Source: Flavobacterium selenitireducens (GTDB lineage: Bacteria > Bacteroidota > Bacteroidia > Flavobacteriales > Flavobacteriaceae). Taken from it: DNA of 64,000 nt. This document shows positions 18,702 through 26,928 of this stretch, in pieces. The notes under the pieces are model-generated. The model was given only the letters and a program-made list of their open reading frames with translations. It did not search any database and was not told where the DNA came from. Position 1 is the stretch's first letter; every line of letters begins with the position of its first letter. The stretch spans positions 62,001-126,000 of the forward strand of contig NZ_JAAVIY010000001.1 in the NCBI RefSeq assembly GCF_014748335.1, written 5' to 3'. The position numbers and the translations under genes are program-made.

Positions 18702-18954
18702 GGGAATCGCGTTACGCGGTATTTGATTCTTTGGGTTGGGAATCCCGCTATGCGGTATCTTGGTTTGGTGCTACGCTACGCGGTATCGATTTGATGGTTT
18801 GGCACGATGCGAATCCCGCTGTGCGGTATTCTTTGGCGTTGAGCCGCGAGGAATCCTCGAATGTGCGGAAACCGCTGCGCAGTATTCTTTAGCGGGCGCT
18901 TTTGGGGACATTTTCGGTGTAAGGATCACGAGGATTCCGCTGCGCGGCATCCTT
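18702..18954 (+). repeat. Six-copy dispersed hairpin repeat (CCGCTnnGCGGTAT core)
   Basis: Six imperfect copies of a core like GAATCCCGCTATGCGGTAT, beginning near 18702, 18738, 18773, 18809, 18867 and 18930. Each core is itself a small hairpin (CCGC-n3-GCGG or a close variant such as CGCG-TTA-CGCG). Between copies the sequence is T/G-rich. The stretch is non-coding; the frames crossing it have no protein character. Confidence 0.75.
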
Positions 18955-18977
18955 CAGAGCTCCGCTCTGAGAATGCG

Positions 18978-19030
18978 AGAACCAAACAAAAAAAGCCTCG
19001 AGCGAGCTCGGGCTTTTTTTGTTTGGTTCT
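18978..19030 (-). terminator. Very long hairpin terminator of tRNA-Arg
   Basis: About 24 base pairs: AGAACCAAAC-A7-GCC and CGAGC pair with GCTCG and GGC-T7-GTTTGGTTCT across a GA loop, with one bulged T. It starts 12 bases after the 3' end of the minus-strand tRNA-Arg. Read on the minus strand it has a built-in T run. Confidence 0.85.
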
Positions 19031-19042
19031 TGCATTCATTCG

Positions 19043-19116
<74 letters not shown>

Positions 19117-19129
19117 TTTTTAACGGCTG

Positions 19130-19160
19130 CAAATATAGGTTGGTTTGTCGAGTTAAGCAA
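19130..19160 (-). promoter_or_regulatory. Promoter of tRNA-Arg
   Basis: On the minus strand TTG (19158-19160), 20 bases, then TATATTTG (19130-19137), an exact match to both elements. It ends 13 bases before the first tRNA base. Confidence 0.85.
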
Positions 19161-19304
19161 TACCAGCGCGCAATAATTTCATGAATGTGGGATGCTGGCG
19201 CGTAAAAAACTGTAAATCAACGGCCATTTTAGTTCTGAGCTGAAGTATTAATCGGATACATGGGAAAATAACGCGTGTCGCGGGACACTTTTCGGTTATC
19301 GATT

Positions 19305-19334
19305 TTTGAATACCTGTTTAAAACAGTAAGTTTG
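19305..19334 (+). promoter_or_regulatory. Promoter of the secreted beta-helix protein gene
   Basis: TTG at 19305-19307, 19 bases, then TAAGTTTG at 19327-19334. Transcription would start near 19341 and leave a leader of about 60 bases. This places the true start at the ATG at 19401 and excludes upstream alternative starts near 19275. Confidence 0.8.
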
Positions 19335-19400
19335 TCAGCTAGCGACAAAAGCCTGCTCCTGATCGCAACCGACCAATACAAATCAAAAAGAATTTTTCTC

Positions 19401-21563
19401 ATGAGTCCCAAAATTGCTTCGTTATTTACCGCATTTGCCTGTTTGTTTATCCTTTCAGGGTTCGCACCCTTATCCGACGAAAAAAAACAAGGCGGCGGCA
19501 AAAAGGGTGAAATTGTCTACGACAGCAAAAAACACAGCATAACCCTATCGTGGCCGGCTTTCGGCTCGTCCGGAAATTACGTGATCACAAGGGGAGGGAG
19601 CCGTCTCGCTACCGATTTTGTATCGGTCGGATCGACTCCAAAACGGGCGTTCACAGATCGGAAACCCAATAAAGATAAGTATGAGAATTACTATAAAATT
19701 ACCCGAAATGGCAAGACCATCCTGCTTTCGCTCGAAAATCAGATTTTTGGCGACAACATGTATTTTTATGACAGGAAATACGAGACAGCACAAGCGGTAA
19801 GAGGCGAGATTAATTCACACTTCGACTCTACCGGTCTGGGTGGCCCGAAAGGCGAGTGGAGCACCAAGCGACAGGCGTATTACCTCAAGCCGAACGTCAA
19901 CGGACAAACATATGACGCCGGCGGATCGGGATCGGCCTCATCAGCCTCCGCGAACGCCATTGAGCTAGGATTTTACTCTCATATCGGAGGGCTTGGGAAA
20001 GTTCCATCGGCAGTCAAACTAGGGGCGATATTTACCAGGCCGCATCTTTCCGGAGGCGCAAACGCTACGTGCACGTTTTGGCGATCCGTCGAAAATGTAA
20101 CGGTGATGCGGGATTTTGCGTGGACCGTTTCCCAATCGACAAGCGCAAGGAGAATGCTTATCGAAAGCACATCCAAGTATATTTCAGATGTCGGGAACAC
20201 TAATTTTTGGGGCAGCGGCGGCTTTATTGCCGACACACATTATACGACGACGCGTCCCAACTGGGGCGGACAGCAGCAGTGGTATACTCGCAATACTGTC
20301 TTTCCGTCCGGTTCCGAGGCGATGGGCGGTTCTTACAACATGGTTTGGCAAGGGTGCGTCAATCCGCCTGCGTCCGATGTGACCAACACGCCGATCGCGA
20401 CGACTCCAATCATCCGGGAAAAACCATTCCTCTTTATCGATGACGACGGGCAGTACAAGGTTTTCGTCCCTTCCTGGCAAAAAAACAGGGTAGGAACCTC
20501 CTGGTCGTCCGACGATATGGGTGAGGGCCAAATACAGGACCTGCTCACCGGCTGGTATGTGGCAAAGCAAGGCGATACAGACATGGAGATCAACAGCGCA
20601 CTGAAATCCGGCAAGAACATATTCTTTACACCGGGACATTACGCATTGGATGCTCCCATCCAGGTCAACCGCAAAGGGGCGATACTTTTAGGCGCAGGCA
20701 TTGCTTCGGTCACGCTCGAACCTACTGTCAAAAATACCTGGGGATGCATTTATGCCGACGACAAAGACGGCATCATCGTCGCCGGGCTGCTCATGGATTC
20801 ATTCAACAGCACGACCTACCAGATAAGGATCGGAAGCGAAGACGCGAAAGGCGATCATTCCGCGGACCCTATTTTTCTTTCAGACATTACGTGTCGCGTA
20901 GGAGGTGTGCAGTCAAAAAATATCCAAATCCACGCATCCATGCAAATCAACAGCAACAATGTCGTAGGCGACCACTTTTGGTTGTGGCGTGCCGACCACG
21001 GTTCACAACCCGGCGGAAATTTGCGTTGGACACGCGACCGATGCAAAAACGGGCTTGTCGTAACCGGAGATGATGTCACGCTCTATGCTCTTTTTGCCGA
21101 GCATTACCAGGAATACGAGGTGCTGTGGATCGGGGAACGCGGCAGGACGTATTTCTTGCAGAACGAACCGCCTTATGACGCCCCGAACCAGGCGAGTTGG
21201 AGCAGCCAGGGCGGCAGGGTCGACGGATATGCGGCATTCAAGGTTGCCAATTCGGTAAAGGAACACAACAGCATCGGCTTGGGATCCTACGCTGTTTTTA
21301 CCGGTACTGATGGCAATGTCAACAAGAAAAATGGCTTTGAGATTCCGAACCGACAAAACGTCAAACTCGAAAAAATGTGCATTACCCGATTCGCCGGTCC
21401 TGGAAATATCCAAAATGTAGTCAACGGAACCGGAGGCAGCACGGCAGACGGTGTTAGGCGCGTGGAGCGGTACAATAACGGTGAAGGCGTGCAACCTTAC
21501 GACGAAGATTTCGTTTTGCCGAATCGTGAGTCATATCCGGCTTACATCAGCATGGAAAAATAA
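19401..21563 (+). CDS. Secreted right-handed beta-helix protein (GH55-like fold)
   Basis: 720 residues from the ATG (MSPKIASLFTAFACLFILSG), a signal peptide. Residues about 35-105 look like a fibronectin-III-like module. The main part resembles the two-beta-helix proteins related to GH55 exo-beta-1,3-glucanases, often mislabelled adenylyl cyclase or coagulation-factor-domain protein in actinobacteria. Shared stretches are FFTPGHYALDAPIQV near 409, DHFWLWRADHG near 523, NGLVVTGDDVTLYALFAEHY near 545 and FLQNEPPYDAPNQASW near 590. A catalytic acid cannot be assigned with confidence, so hydrolase activity is not proven. Likely a carbohydrate-active or cell-surface protein. It has its own promoter and terminator and lies between tRNA genes, a position often used by acquired genes. 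Confidence 0.75.
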   Translation: MSPKIASLFTAFACLFILSGFAPLSDEKKQGGGKKGEIVYDSKKHSITLSWPAFGSSGNYVITRGGSRLATDFVSVGSTPKRAFTDRKPNKDKYENYYKITRNGKTILLSLENQIFGDNMYFYDRKYETAQAVRGEINSHFDSTGLGGPKGEWSTKRQAYYLKPNVNGQTYDAGGSGSASSASANAIELGFYSHIGGLGKVPSAVKLGAIFTRPHLSGGANATCTFWRSVENVTVMRDFAWTVSQSTSARRMLIESTSKYISDVGNTNFWGSGGFIADTHYTTTRPNWGGQQQWYTRNTVFPSGSEAMGGSYNMVWQGCVNPPASDVTNTPIATTPIIREKPFLFIDDDGQYKVFVPSWQKNRVGTSWSSDDMGEGQIQDLLTGWYVAKQGDTDMEINSALKSGKNIFFTPGHYALDAPIQVNRKGAILLGAGIASVTLEPTVKNTWGCIYADDKDGIIVAGLLMDSFNSTTYQIRIGSEDAKGDHSADPIFLSDITCRVGGVQSKNIQIHASMQINSNNVVGDHFWLWRADHGSQPGGNLRWTRDRCKNGLVVTGDDVTLYALFAEHYQEYEVLWIGERGRTYFLQNEPPYDAPNQASWSSQGGRVDGYAAFKVANSVKEHNSIGLGSYAVFTGTDGNVNKKNGFEIPNRQNVKLEKMCITRFAGPGNIQNVVNGTGGSTADGVRRVERYNNGEGVQPYDEDFVLPNRESYPAYISMEK

Positions 21564-21586
21564 GACAGCAGTTCGTAAACAATCAG

Positions 21587-21615
21587 ACGGTTTCATTTGA
21601 AGCCGTTTTTTTTTT
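21587..21615 (+). terminator. Intrinsic terminator
   Basis: Stem ACGGTTTC/GAAGCCGT (one G-U pair), loop ATTT, then ten T. It ends the beta-helix gene. Confidence 0.88.
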
Positions 21616-21813
21616 GCGGATAATGCTTTGTAATGCGTCAAATTCGAAGTTCGGGAAGTTGTGACAAAATTTCATGAGAAAAAAAATTGCCACAACTTTT
21701 GTGACAATTTTAATTTGCGGATGAAATTGACACATGAGGATCATTGACAAAATAGCGGTGGTTCCGAAAGTCTTTGTCAATGCGAAGCGACTAAGGGTTG
21801 TCGGCTATTCGTA

Positions 21814-22078
21814 AATAAATCTATCTTCTCTTTGAACCTTCGACGGATTACGCCGGCGCATGGCCATATGACGTATTTCGGACGATTCTAATATTGCATG
21901 GATGTGCTTTTTGCACGATTACGCTTGTGTGTGATCCTGTTTGATTTCCAAATTAACCATCTTCTTTGGAATTCTTCGAGGGATGACGCTGGCGAATGGC
22001 CATATGACGTATTTCGGACGAACCCTAATATTGCACGGATATACCTTTTGGCAGGATTACTCTTCACATGATCCTGTT
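21814..22078 (+). repeat. Two-copy non-coding direct repeat, period 136
   Basis: Two diverged copies of about 128 bases at 21814-21941 and 21950-22078, offset 136 bases (137 at the end, so one indel). A 26-base block is identical (21860-21885 and 21996-22021; it contains GGCCATATGACGTATTTCGG). Other shared pieces are ATCTTCT at the start, CTAATATTGCA and GATCCTGTT at the end. No sound protein frame spans both copies. Together with the DNA on either side this fills the 600-base gap between the beta-helix gene and tRNA-Pro. Confidence 0.8.
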
Positions 22079-22132
22079 ATAGGTCGATTCAACGAGATCC
22101 TCTTCTGCGGGCATGTTTTTCGCAAAACAAAA

Positions 22133-22165
22133 AATCCCTCCGCACAACGTGCAGAAGGATTTCTT
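22133..22165 (-). terminator. Terminator of the tRNA-Ser/tRNA-Pro unit
   Basis: Imperfect stem: AAATCC and GCAC pair with GTGC and GGATTT across loop AAC, with a minus-strand T run beyond. It starts three bases after the 3' end of tRNA-Pro. Confidence 0.75.
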
Positions 22166-22167
22166 TG

Positions 22168-22242
22168 TCGGGGTGGCAGGATTCGAACCTGCGACCTCCT
22201 GGTCCCAAACCAGGCGCGATGACCGGGCTACGCTACACCCCG
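22168..22242 (-). tRNA. tRNA-Pro (anticodon TGG)
   Basis: 75 nt. Acceptor CGGGGTG/CACCCCG with discriminator A; D-arm TAGCGTAGCCCGGTCATCGC; anticodon arm CTGGTTTGGGACCAG; T-arm CGCAGGTTCGAATCCTGC. No encoded CCA. It follows tRNA-Ser by 52 bases and is probably processed from the same transcript. Confidence 0.95.
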
Positions 22243-22294
22243 AAACTCAGTCGCGTTGCCGAAGCATCTAAAGACTGAATCAAAACATTTAAAG

Positions 22295-22378
22295 CGGAGA
22301 GACAGGGACTCGAACCCTGGCGACGATTGCTCGCCGACAGATTAGCAATCTGCTCCGTTACCACTCCGGCACCTCTCC
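22295..22378 (-). tRNA. tRNA-Ser (anticodon GCT)
   Basis: 84 nt with the long variable arm of class II tRNAs (GGCGAGCAATCGTCGCC). Acceptor GGAGAGG/TCTCTCC with discriminator G; anticodon arm CAGATTGCTAATCTG; T-arm CCAGGGTTCGAGTCCCTG. It reads AGC and AGU. First gene of the tRNA pair. Confidence 0.95.
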
Positions 22379-22410
22379 TAAAGCAAAAAACTCGTTGCTT
22401 TTTGCGGTTG

Positions 22411-22441
22411 CAAATGTAAACGTTCAATCCATATTTTACAA
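22411..22441 (-). promoter_or_regulatory. Promoter of the tRNA-Ser/tRNA-Pro unit
   Basis: On the minus strand TTG (22439-22441), 20 bases, then TACATTTG (22411-22418), exact matches with the same spacing as at tRNA-Arg. Confidence 0.82.
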
Positions 22442-22571
22442 AAGTTTGCATTCTTTTTTTAAAACTTTTTGTGATTGCAATCAAAAGTTGTTAAGCATCA
22501 AGGCTTAACACGAAATTTCCGATTTCATAACCTTTGCAATTTTTCCTAACTTAGGCAACAAATCAACGAGA

Positions 22572-23303
22572 ATGCACATTTTTAAGGTTTCTGTAATTTT
22601 TATCGCAATTGCTACCGCAGGATGTAAGAGCAGCCGAAGTCAGTCCTTTGAAGGTGTTCAGCCGGAAGGGGATATCATCGCGACGGCCACATTTCCCAAA
22701 GTGGCCAAAGCCGAAAAGGTCGTGATTCAACCGCAGGGAATTCCGCCGACGCCGGACAGCACTTTTGTCAGCCTTAGCAATTACAGCGCCGATTTTGTCT
22801 ACGACATGAAATACGCCACAACCGACAACTTCCTCAAAACCCAAGTCTACAATTGCGGCGAATGTTATTTGCGACATACAACCGCACTGGCGCTTATCGC
22901 GGCTCAACGCGACTTTATGTCCGTCGGCTATCGCATCAAGATTTACGATTGTTACCGTCCGTTGGACATACAGAAAAAAATGTGGAAAATCGTGCCCGAT
23001 GCGAATTACGTCGCCAATCCTGCGAAAGGGTCTGTCCACAATCGGGGCGGGGCCGTGGACATCTCCCTTGTCGATGCAAGCGGTAACGAACTCGACATGG
23101 GAACCGCGTTCGACCACTTCGGTCCAGAAGCTGCGATCGACTATAAAAACGCATCGAAAGAAGTACAGGACAATCGGGCGTTACTGCAAACGGTAATGCG
23201 AAAACACGGTTTTTCCGTACTTAAATCGGAGTGGTGGCATTTTGATCACGAAGGGGCAACCAAATTCAAAGTATCCAACTTCAAATGGGACTGCCCTAAT
23301 TGA
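22572..23303 (+). CDS. VanX-like D-Ala-D-Ala dipeptidase lipoprotein (peptidase M15D)
   Basis: 243 residues. The lipoprotein signal peptide ends in ATAGCKS, with Cys18 or so as the lipidated residue. The M15D zinc site is clear: His156 and Asp163 in SVHNRGGAVDIS, Glu220 and His223 in SEWWHFDH. Arg and Tyr in DCYRPLDIQKKMW complete the fold. Cleaves D-alanyl-D-alanine or related peptidoglycan dipeptides. No vanH or vanA ligase is adjacent, so a role in wall recycling is likelier than glycopeptide resistance. The last eight bases overlap the convergent next gene. Confidence 0.9.
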   Translation: MHIFKVSVIFIAIATAGCKSSRSQSFEGVQPEGDIIATATFPKVAKAEKVVIQPQGIPPTPDSTFVSLSNYSADFVYDMKYATTDNFLKTQVYNCGECYLRHTTALALIAAQRDFMSVGYRIKIYDCYRPLDIQKKMWKIVPDANYVANPAKGSVHNRGGAVDISLVDASGNELDMGTAFDHFGPEAAIDYKNASKEVQDNRALLQTVMRKHGFSVLKSEWWHFDHEGATKFKVSNFKWDCPN

Positions 23304-23865
23304 GGATGCAGTGTAAATTGTCCATAAAATACGTTTCGGGCGTGTAGGTTTTGGCATCCGCTTCAGACACGAACGAGCTTTTCACGATGTAGTCGATAGT
23401 TTCGGTCGAGAACCGGATCCGCATCATCGTGATCGGGGAATTTTTAAGTTCCTGGAAACTGTCCCTCATAAATAAGAAAACCGCGGTTTGGATGCGGTTA
23501 TTCATGCCTTTCTGGTCGCGCACTACCGTTCCGCAGCTGTCGTCGCCTCCGTAAACCATCGTCACGACCTTCCCATTGGCAAGCTGGAAGTAAATGCGCG
23601 AATTTTTATCGAGGCAGTTGGCCTTGATGAAATCGTTGCTTTTGGTAATGAAGGTCAGGTTCAAGGTCGGCAGGTCGTCCGTCTTGACAAGTGAAAAGAA
23701 AATGTGGGCGCGGCTCGAGCCGAAAATCCGCTCGTGAAACGCATATTCCCTCGTCGACTTGTAAGTTCCGATGCTGTCGGTCACATCGCTGCTGAAATCG
23801 CAAGGTTTTTGGGCCGCTGAGGCGAAAACGATCAGATAAAAAGCGAAGGGCAGAAGGCGTTTCAT
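23296..23865 (-). CDS. Secreted protein of unknown function
   Basis: 189 residues with a signal peptide (MKRLLPFAFYLIVFASAAQ). I do not recognise a family. The rest is mixed beta-strand and helix with three further Cys residues after the signal peptide in the first two thirds plus one near the end, which may pair in the periplasm. The start ATG directly follows the stop of the upstream methyltransferase gene (TAAATG), so it belongs to the long minus-strand operon. Confidence 0.75.
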   Translation of the reverse strand: MKRLLPFAFYLIVFASAAQKPCDFSSDVTDSIGTYKSTREYAFHERIFGSSRAHIFFSLVKTDDLPTLNLTFITKSNDFIKANCLDKNSRIYFQLANGKVVTMVYGGDDSCGTVVRDQKGMNNRIQTAVFLFMRDSFQELKNSPITMMRIRFSTETIDYIVKSSFVSEADAKTYTPETYFMDNLHCILN

Positions 23866-25047
23866 TTATGTGATTTTTCGCGAAAGTAACACAATTTTGT
23901 CGTTGTGTCCGACTGTGGTGAAAAAACAATAGCGATCGCCACCGTCCGAAATCTTCCATTTTGAGCGCAATTTTTCTACCGATTCCGGAAAATTCCGAAC
24001 ACTGACATTGGCTTTTTTGCCTTGGAGATGGGCTTTCATGCTCGGTTTATCATACGGCAGGCAGTGCTCTATCTTAAAAATCCGACCCGGAAAGTCCGCA
24101 ATGAGGTCGTCGGAGGTGTAAAGGTGGGAATTAGGATGGAGTTTTTGGAGGCCGAAACGAGTCCCGACGAGATCGAATGCTCCTGATTTGTAAATCGCGG
24201 GATTGGGCTCGTACAAAAATTCAAGCGGCTTGCCAAAATTGCTTTCCGCGTGCTCCGATAACCTGAATTGAAAAGTCTGAGTGCTGTCCTGAAGCAAGTT
24301 GGAAGCTGTTATCTCAATCGCCGAATCAAATCCATTTTTCAATACGAAGAGCAATTCCTTGACTTCGTTGGCGACCGACACGATATGGATGTGCTTCACA
24401 TGTTTGAGTTCCGACAAAGCAGCCGAAATATCGAGCAAAGGTGCCGCCTTGATCAAAATATTGTCGGAATAGGAAAAGTAGAAATCCAATAGTTCCGGCA
24501 CGTTCGGCAAACAATCGGCCAACATGAAAACTTTGCCCTTGGCATCGTTCCGCCTCGATGGATCGACGTAAATCCAGTCGTAACTGCCGTCGCCCATTCT
24601 CAAGATTTCCGTGCTGTTGCCGTTTTTGCAGCTAATATTAGCAACGCCCAAAACCTTGAAATTGTGGGTTGCGATATCCGAAAGGGCACTGTCCAACTCG
24701 CAGTGCACGACGTTGGTTACGACTTTCGAAAAATAATAATCATCTACGCCAAAACCTCCCGTGAGGTCGATGAGATTGTCGCCTGAAACCAAATTGGCCT
24801 TGTATCGCGCCGTTTTCTCGGACGAGGTCTGTTCTACCGAGACTTTAGACGGGTAGACGATGCCGGTCTTTCCGAACCACGTCGGCAATTTGTCCTTGGA
24901 TTTCGCGCGGGCCGTGACTTGGTTCAGCAACTGTTTATAATCGATCGTGGGGAACGGGTTTTTGGCAAACGCCAGTTTTTCCGTATTGGCGGATGTGTTC
25001 TCAAGAATCCAATTCTGGACATCAGGCTTTGACAATTCCGGGTTCAC
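23866..25047 (-). CDS. Class I SAM-dependent methyltransferase with THUMP-like domain (PG_1098 type)
   Basis: 393 residues from a GTG at 25047, two bases after the AI-2E transporter stop. The SAM-binding motif DLTGGFGVDDYYFS and the catalytic-side motif DWIYVDPSRR are clear. The C-terminal third (LHLYTSDDL to the end) matches the THUMP-like region of the Porphyromonas PG_1098 family. RNA is the likely substrate because of the THUMP-like domain, but the target base is not known to me. The frame stays open upstream into the transporter gene; that N-terminal part is out of frame with the transporter and is not real. Confidence 0.83.
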   Translation of the reverse strand: MNPELSKPDVQNWILENTSANTEKLAFAKNPFPTIDYKQLLNQVTARAKSKDKLPTWFGKTGIVYPSKVSVEQTSSEKTARYKANLVSGDNLIDLTGGFGVDDYYFSKVVTNVVHCELDSALSDIATHNFKVLGVANISCKNGNSTEILRMGDGSYDWIYVDPSRRNDAKGKVFMLADCLPNVPELLDFYFSYSDNILIKAAPLLDISAALSELKHVKHIHIVSVANEVKELLFVLKNGFDSAIEITASNLLQDSTQTFQFRLSEHAESNFGKPLEFLYEPNPAIYKSGAFDLVGTRFGLQKLHPNSHLYTSDDLIADFPGRIFKIEHCLPYDKPSMKAHLQGKKANVSVRNFPESVEKLRSKWKISDGGDRYCFFTTVGHNDKIVLLSRKIT

Positions 25048-25049
25048 GG

Positions 25050-26144
25050 TCAGATTTTTCGCGTCAGCAGTTGCACGATGCGGTTTTCGGGAAAAAATTC
25101 TTTTGCGATCACCTTCAGGATCGTGTACATCGGGACGGCGATCACCATGCCCAAAATCCCGAACAGAAAGCCTGCGATAAGGATGACCAGGAAAATTTCG
25201 AGCGGGTGCGAATTTACGCTGTTCGAGAAAATCAGTGGGCCCGTGAGATTGTTGTCGATGACCTGGACGACCCAAAATCCGATGAGCACATAAATCGTCG
25301 TCGGAAGTATCTCGCTCTGGAAGTCGCTGCCGAGGTTGCTCAGCATCGTCAACAGCGCGGCCAGGATCGATCCGATAAGCGGCCCGACATATGGGATGAT
25401 GTTGAGGATCGCGCACAAAAAGGCGATGATCAACGCATTCTGCACACCAAAAATCAATAAGACAACCAGGTAGAGCACAAAAATGATCGTCAGCTGTATG
25501 ACCAGTCCGATAAAATAACGCGACAGCAAATGGTCGATCTTGTCAAGTGAATTCAGGATTTTTTCCTTGTGGTTTTGCGGCAGCAACATTTGGGTGGAAT
25601 TCGAGAACAACTTTCGGTCTTTCAAGAAGAAAAACGTGATGAACAGCACCGAGGCCAGTCCTACGCCGAAACTACTGATGGTGCCCAGTATGATGTTGAG
25701 GAAATTCGGAATGAAATTGAAATTGAGTTTGGACGAAAGGTTCGATTCCTTGAGCAGCCGGTTCGAGTCGATGTTGTGGCTTTCGAGCCAATTGCTGGCC
25801 TGTTCGATCAGTTGGGTGATATTCTGTTCGATAGCGGCAGTGTTCAACAACGAGAGATTGTGTCCCTGTGAAGCGATCAACGGTACGAACATCATGATGA
25901 ATCCGAAGATGAACCCGACAAAAATCAGCAAGGTCGTGATCACGGCAAAGATGTTCTTGAACTTGCACTTGGTTTTGAGGAATTTGACAATCGGCATCCC
26001 GATGAGCGTCAGGATCAACGAAACCGCCAGATAGATAATGACCGATTGTATCAGCCACAAAAAATAAAATGCGAGCACGACGGCCACCAATACGGCTACG
26101 GCTTTGAGCAGCCCTTTTGCAATTGTATTTGACGTCATACTCAT
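25050..26144 (-). CDS. AI-2E family transporter (PF01594)
   Basis: 364 residues with about eight hydrophobic segments in the PF01594 pattern, including the typical PYVGPLIGSILAALLTML and GFLFGILGMVIAVPMYTILK near the C-terminus. Inner-membrane permease. Members range from autoinducer-2 exporters to Na+/H+ antiporters, so the substrate is open. The ATG overlaps the DUF4159 stop by four bases (26141-26144), and the methyltransferase starts two bases after its own stop. Confidence 0.9.
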   Translation of the reverse strand: MSMTSNTIAKGLLKAVAVLVAVVLAFYFLWLIQSVIIYLAVSLILTLIGMPIVKFLKTKCKFKNIFAVITTLLIFVGFIFGFIMMFVPLIASQGHNLSLLNTAAIEQNITQLIEQASNWLESHNIDSNRLLKESNLSSKLNFNFIPNFLNIILGTISSFGVGLASVLFITFFFLKDRKLFSNSTQMLLPQNHKEKILNSLDKIDHLLSRYFIGLVIQLTIIFVLYLVVLLIFGVQNALIIAFLCAILNIIPYVGPLIGSILAALLTMLSNLGSDFQSEILPTTIYVLIGFWVVQVIDNNLTGPLIFSNSVNSHPLEIFLVILIAGFLFGILGMVIAVPMYTILKVIAKEFFPENRIVQLLTRKI

Positions 26145-26782
26145 TGGTTGAAAGCGTAATGGATGATATTCGCGCCCATTTTGAGCGCTTTTTCACGAAC
26201 GTCGACGGGATCGTTGTGTACTTCGGGATCTTCCCATCCGTCGCCGAGATCGGTCTCGAAGGTGTAAAGCAAAGCGAGCCGCCCGTCGATGATGATCCCG
26301 AAAGCTTGCGGTCGCTTAGCGTCGTGTTCGTGTATTTTCGGTATGCCCGAGGCGAATGTATTCGGACCCTGGAATATAGGATGGCTGGCCGGCAACTCCA
26401 CCAAAGGATTGTTCGGGAAAAGCCTTTTGATTTCGCGTCTAGCGTATTCGTCCATACCGTAATTGTCGTCGATGTGCAGGAATCCGCCGCCTTCGAGATA
26501 ATTGCGCAGGTTTTGGATGTCGTTATCGTTAAAAACCACATTGCCGTGGCCCGTCATGTGCACGAATGGATAGGAGAGCAGGTCCGGACTTGCCGGCTCG
26601 ACCGTTGCGGGTTTGGGCGTGATACGCGTGTTGAGCGTGCGGTTGCAGAATTTGATGAGATTCGGCAATGCCGTCGGATTCCCGTACCAATCGCCTCCTC
26701 CGTTGTATTTGAGCAAGGCGATTTCCTGGGCGTTCGCCACCGTTACAATCAGTAAGGCAAGTCCAAATAACATCTTTTTCAT
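26141..26782 (-). CDS. Secreted DUF4159 protein
   Basis: 213 residues from MKKMLFGLALLIVTVANAQ, a signal peptide; eight extra upstream residues are possible but would spoil it. The DUF4159 pattern is clear: LLKYNGGGDWYGNPTALPNL near the start, FVHMTGHGNVVF, GGFLHIDDNYGMDEYARREI and a late DLGDGWEDPEVHNDP. The fold is similar to ThuA/glutamine amidotransferase-like domains. Function unknown. First gene of the pair with AI-2E. Confidence 0.87.
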   Translation of the reverse strand: MKKMLFGLALLIVTVANAQEIALLKYNGGGDWYGNPTALPNLIKFCNRTLNTRITPKPATVEPASPDLLSYPFVHMTGHGNVVFNDNDIQNLRNYLEGGGFLHIDDNYGMDEYARREIKRLFPNNPLVELPASHPIFQGPNTFASGIPKIHEHDAKRPQAFGIIIDGRLALLYTFETDLGDGWEDPEVHNDPVDVREKALKMGANIIHYAFNQ

Positions 26783-26928
26783 CCAGGCGATCGTATGTAT
26801 ATCCAATGGGAGTGAGTTAAAATTATTGTTGTTTCGGTTACGCTACCCGGCTCGCCTCAATGCGATAGGGCGGTCGGTCCCGAAGCAGTATGAAGGTATC
26901 TAAATTATCGTTACGAACAACCATCAAC

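Noticed and set aside
21941..22222. 93-codon frame over the duplicated block
   Set aside because: It runs into the tRNA-Pro gene, and the matching frame in the other repeat copy is broken by stops.
22572..23303. Vancomycin resistance determinant
   Set aside because: VanX-like enzyme only. No VanH, VanA or VanS/VanR-like genes are adjacent and Gram-negative cells are intrinsically shielded, so resistance is not implied.
25048..25416. N-terminal extension of the THUMP-like methyltransferase frame
   Set aside because: It overlaps the AI-2E transporter gene in another frame and reads as low-complexity Arg/Asp/His sequence. GTG at 25047, right after the transporter stop, is the sensible start.
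26807..26928. Possible structured RNA with GC-rich pairing between the DUF4159 and hydrolase genes
   Set aside because: Only weak, short complementarities (such as GGCGAGCC) were found and no known riboswitch pattern matches.
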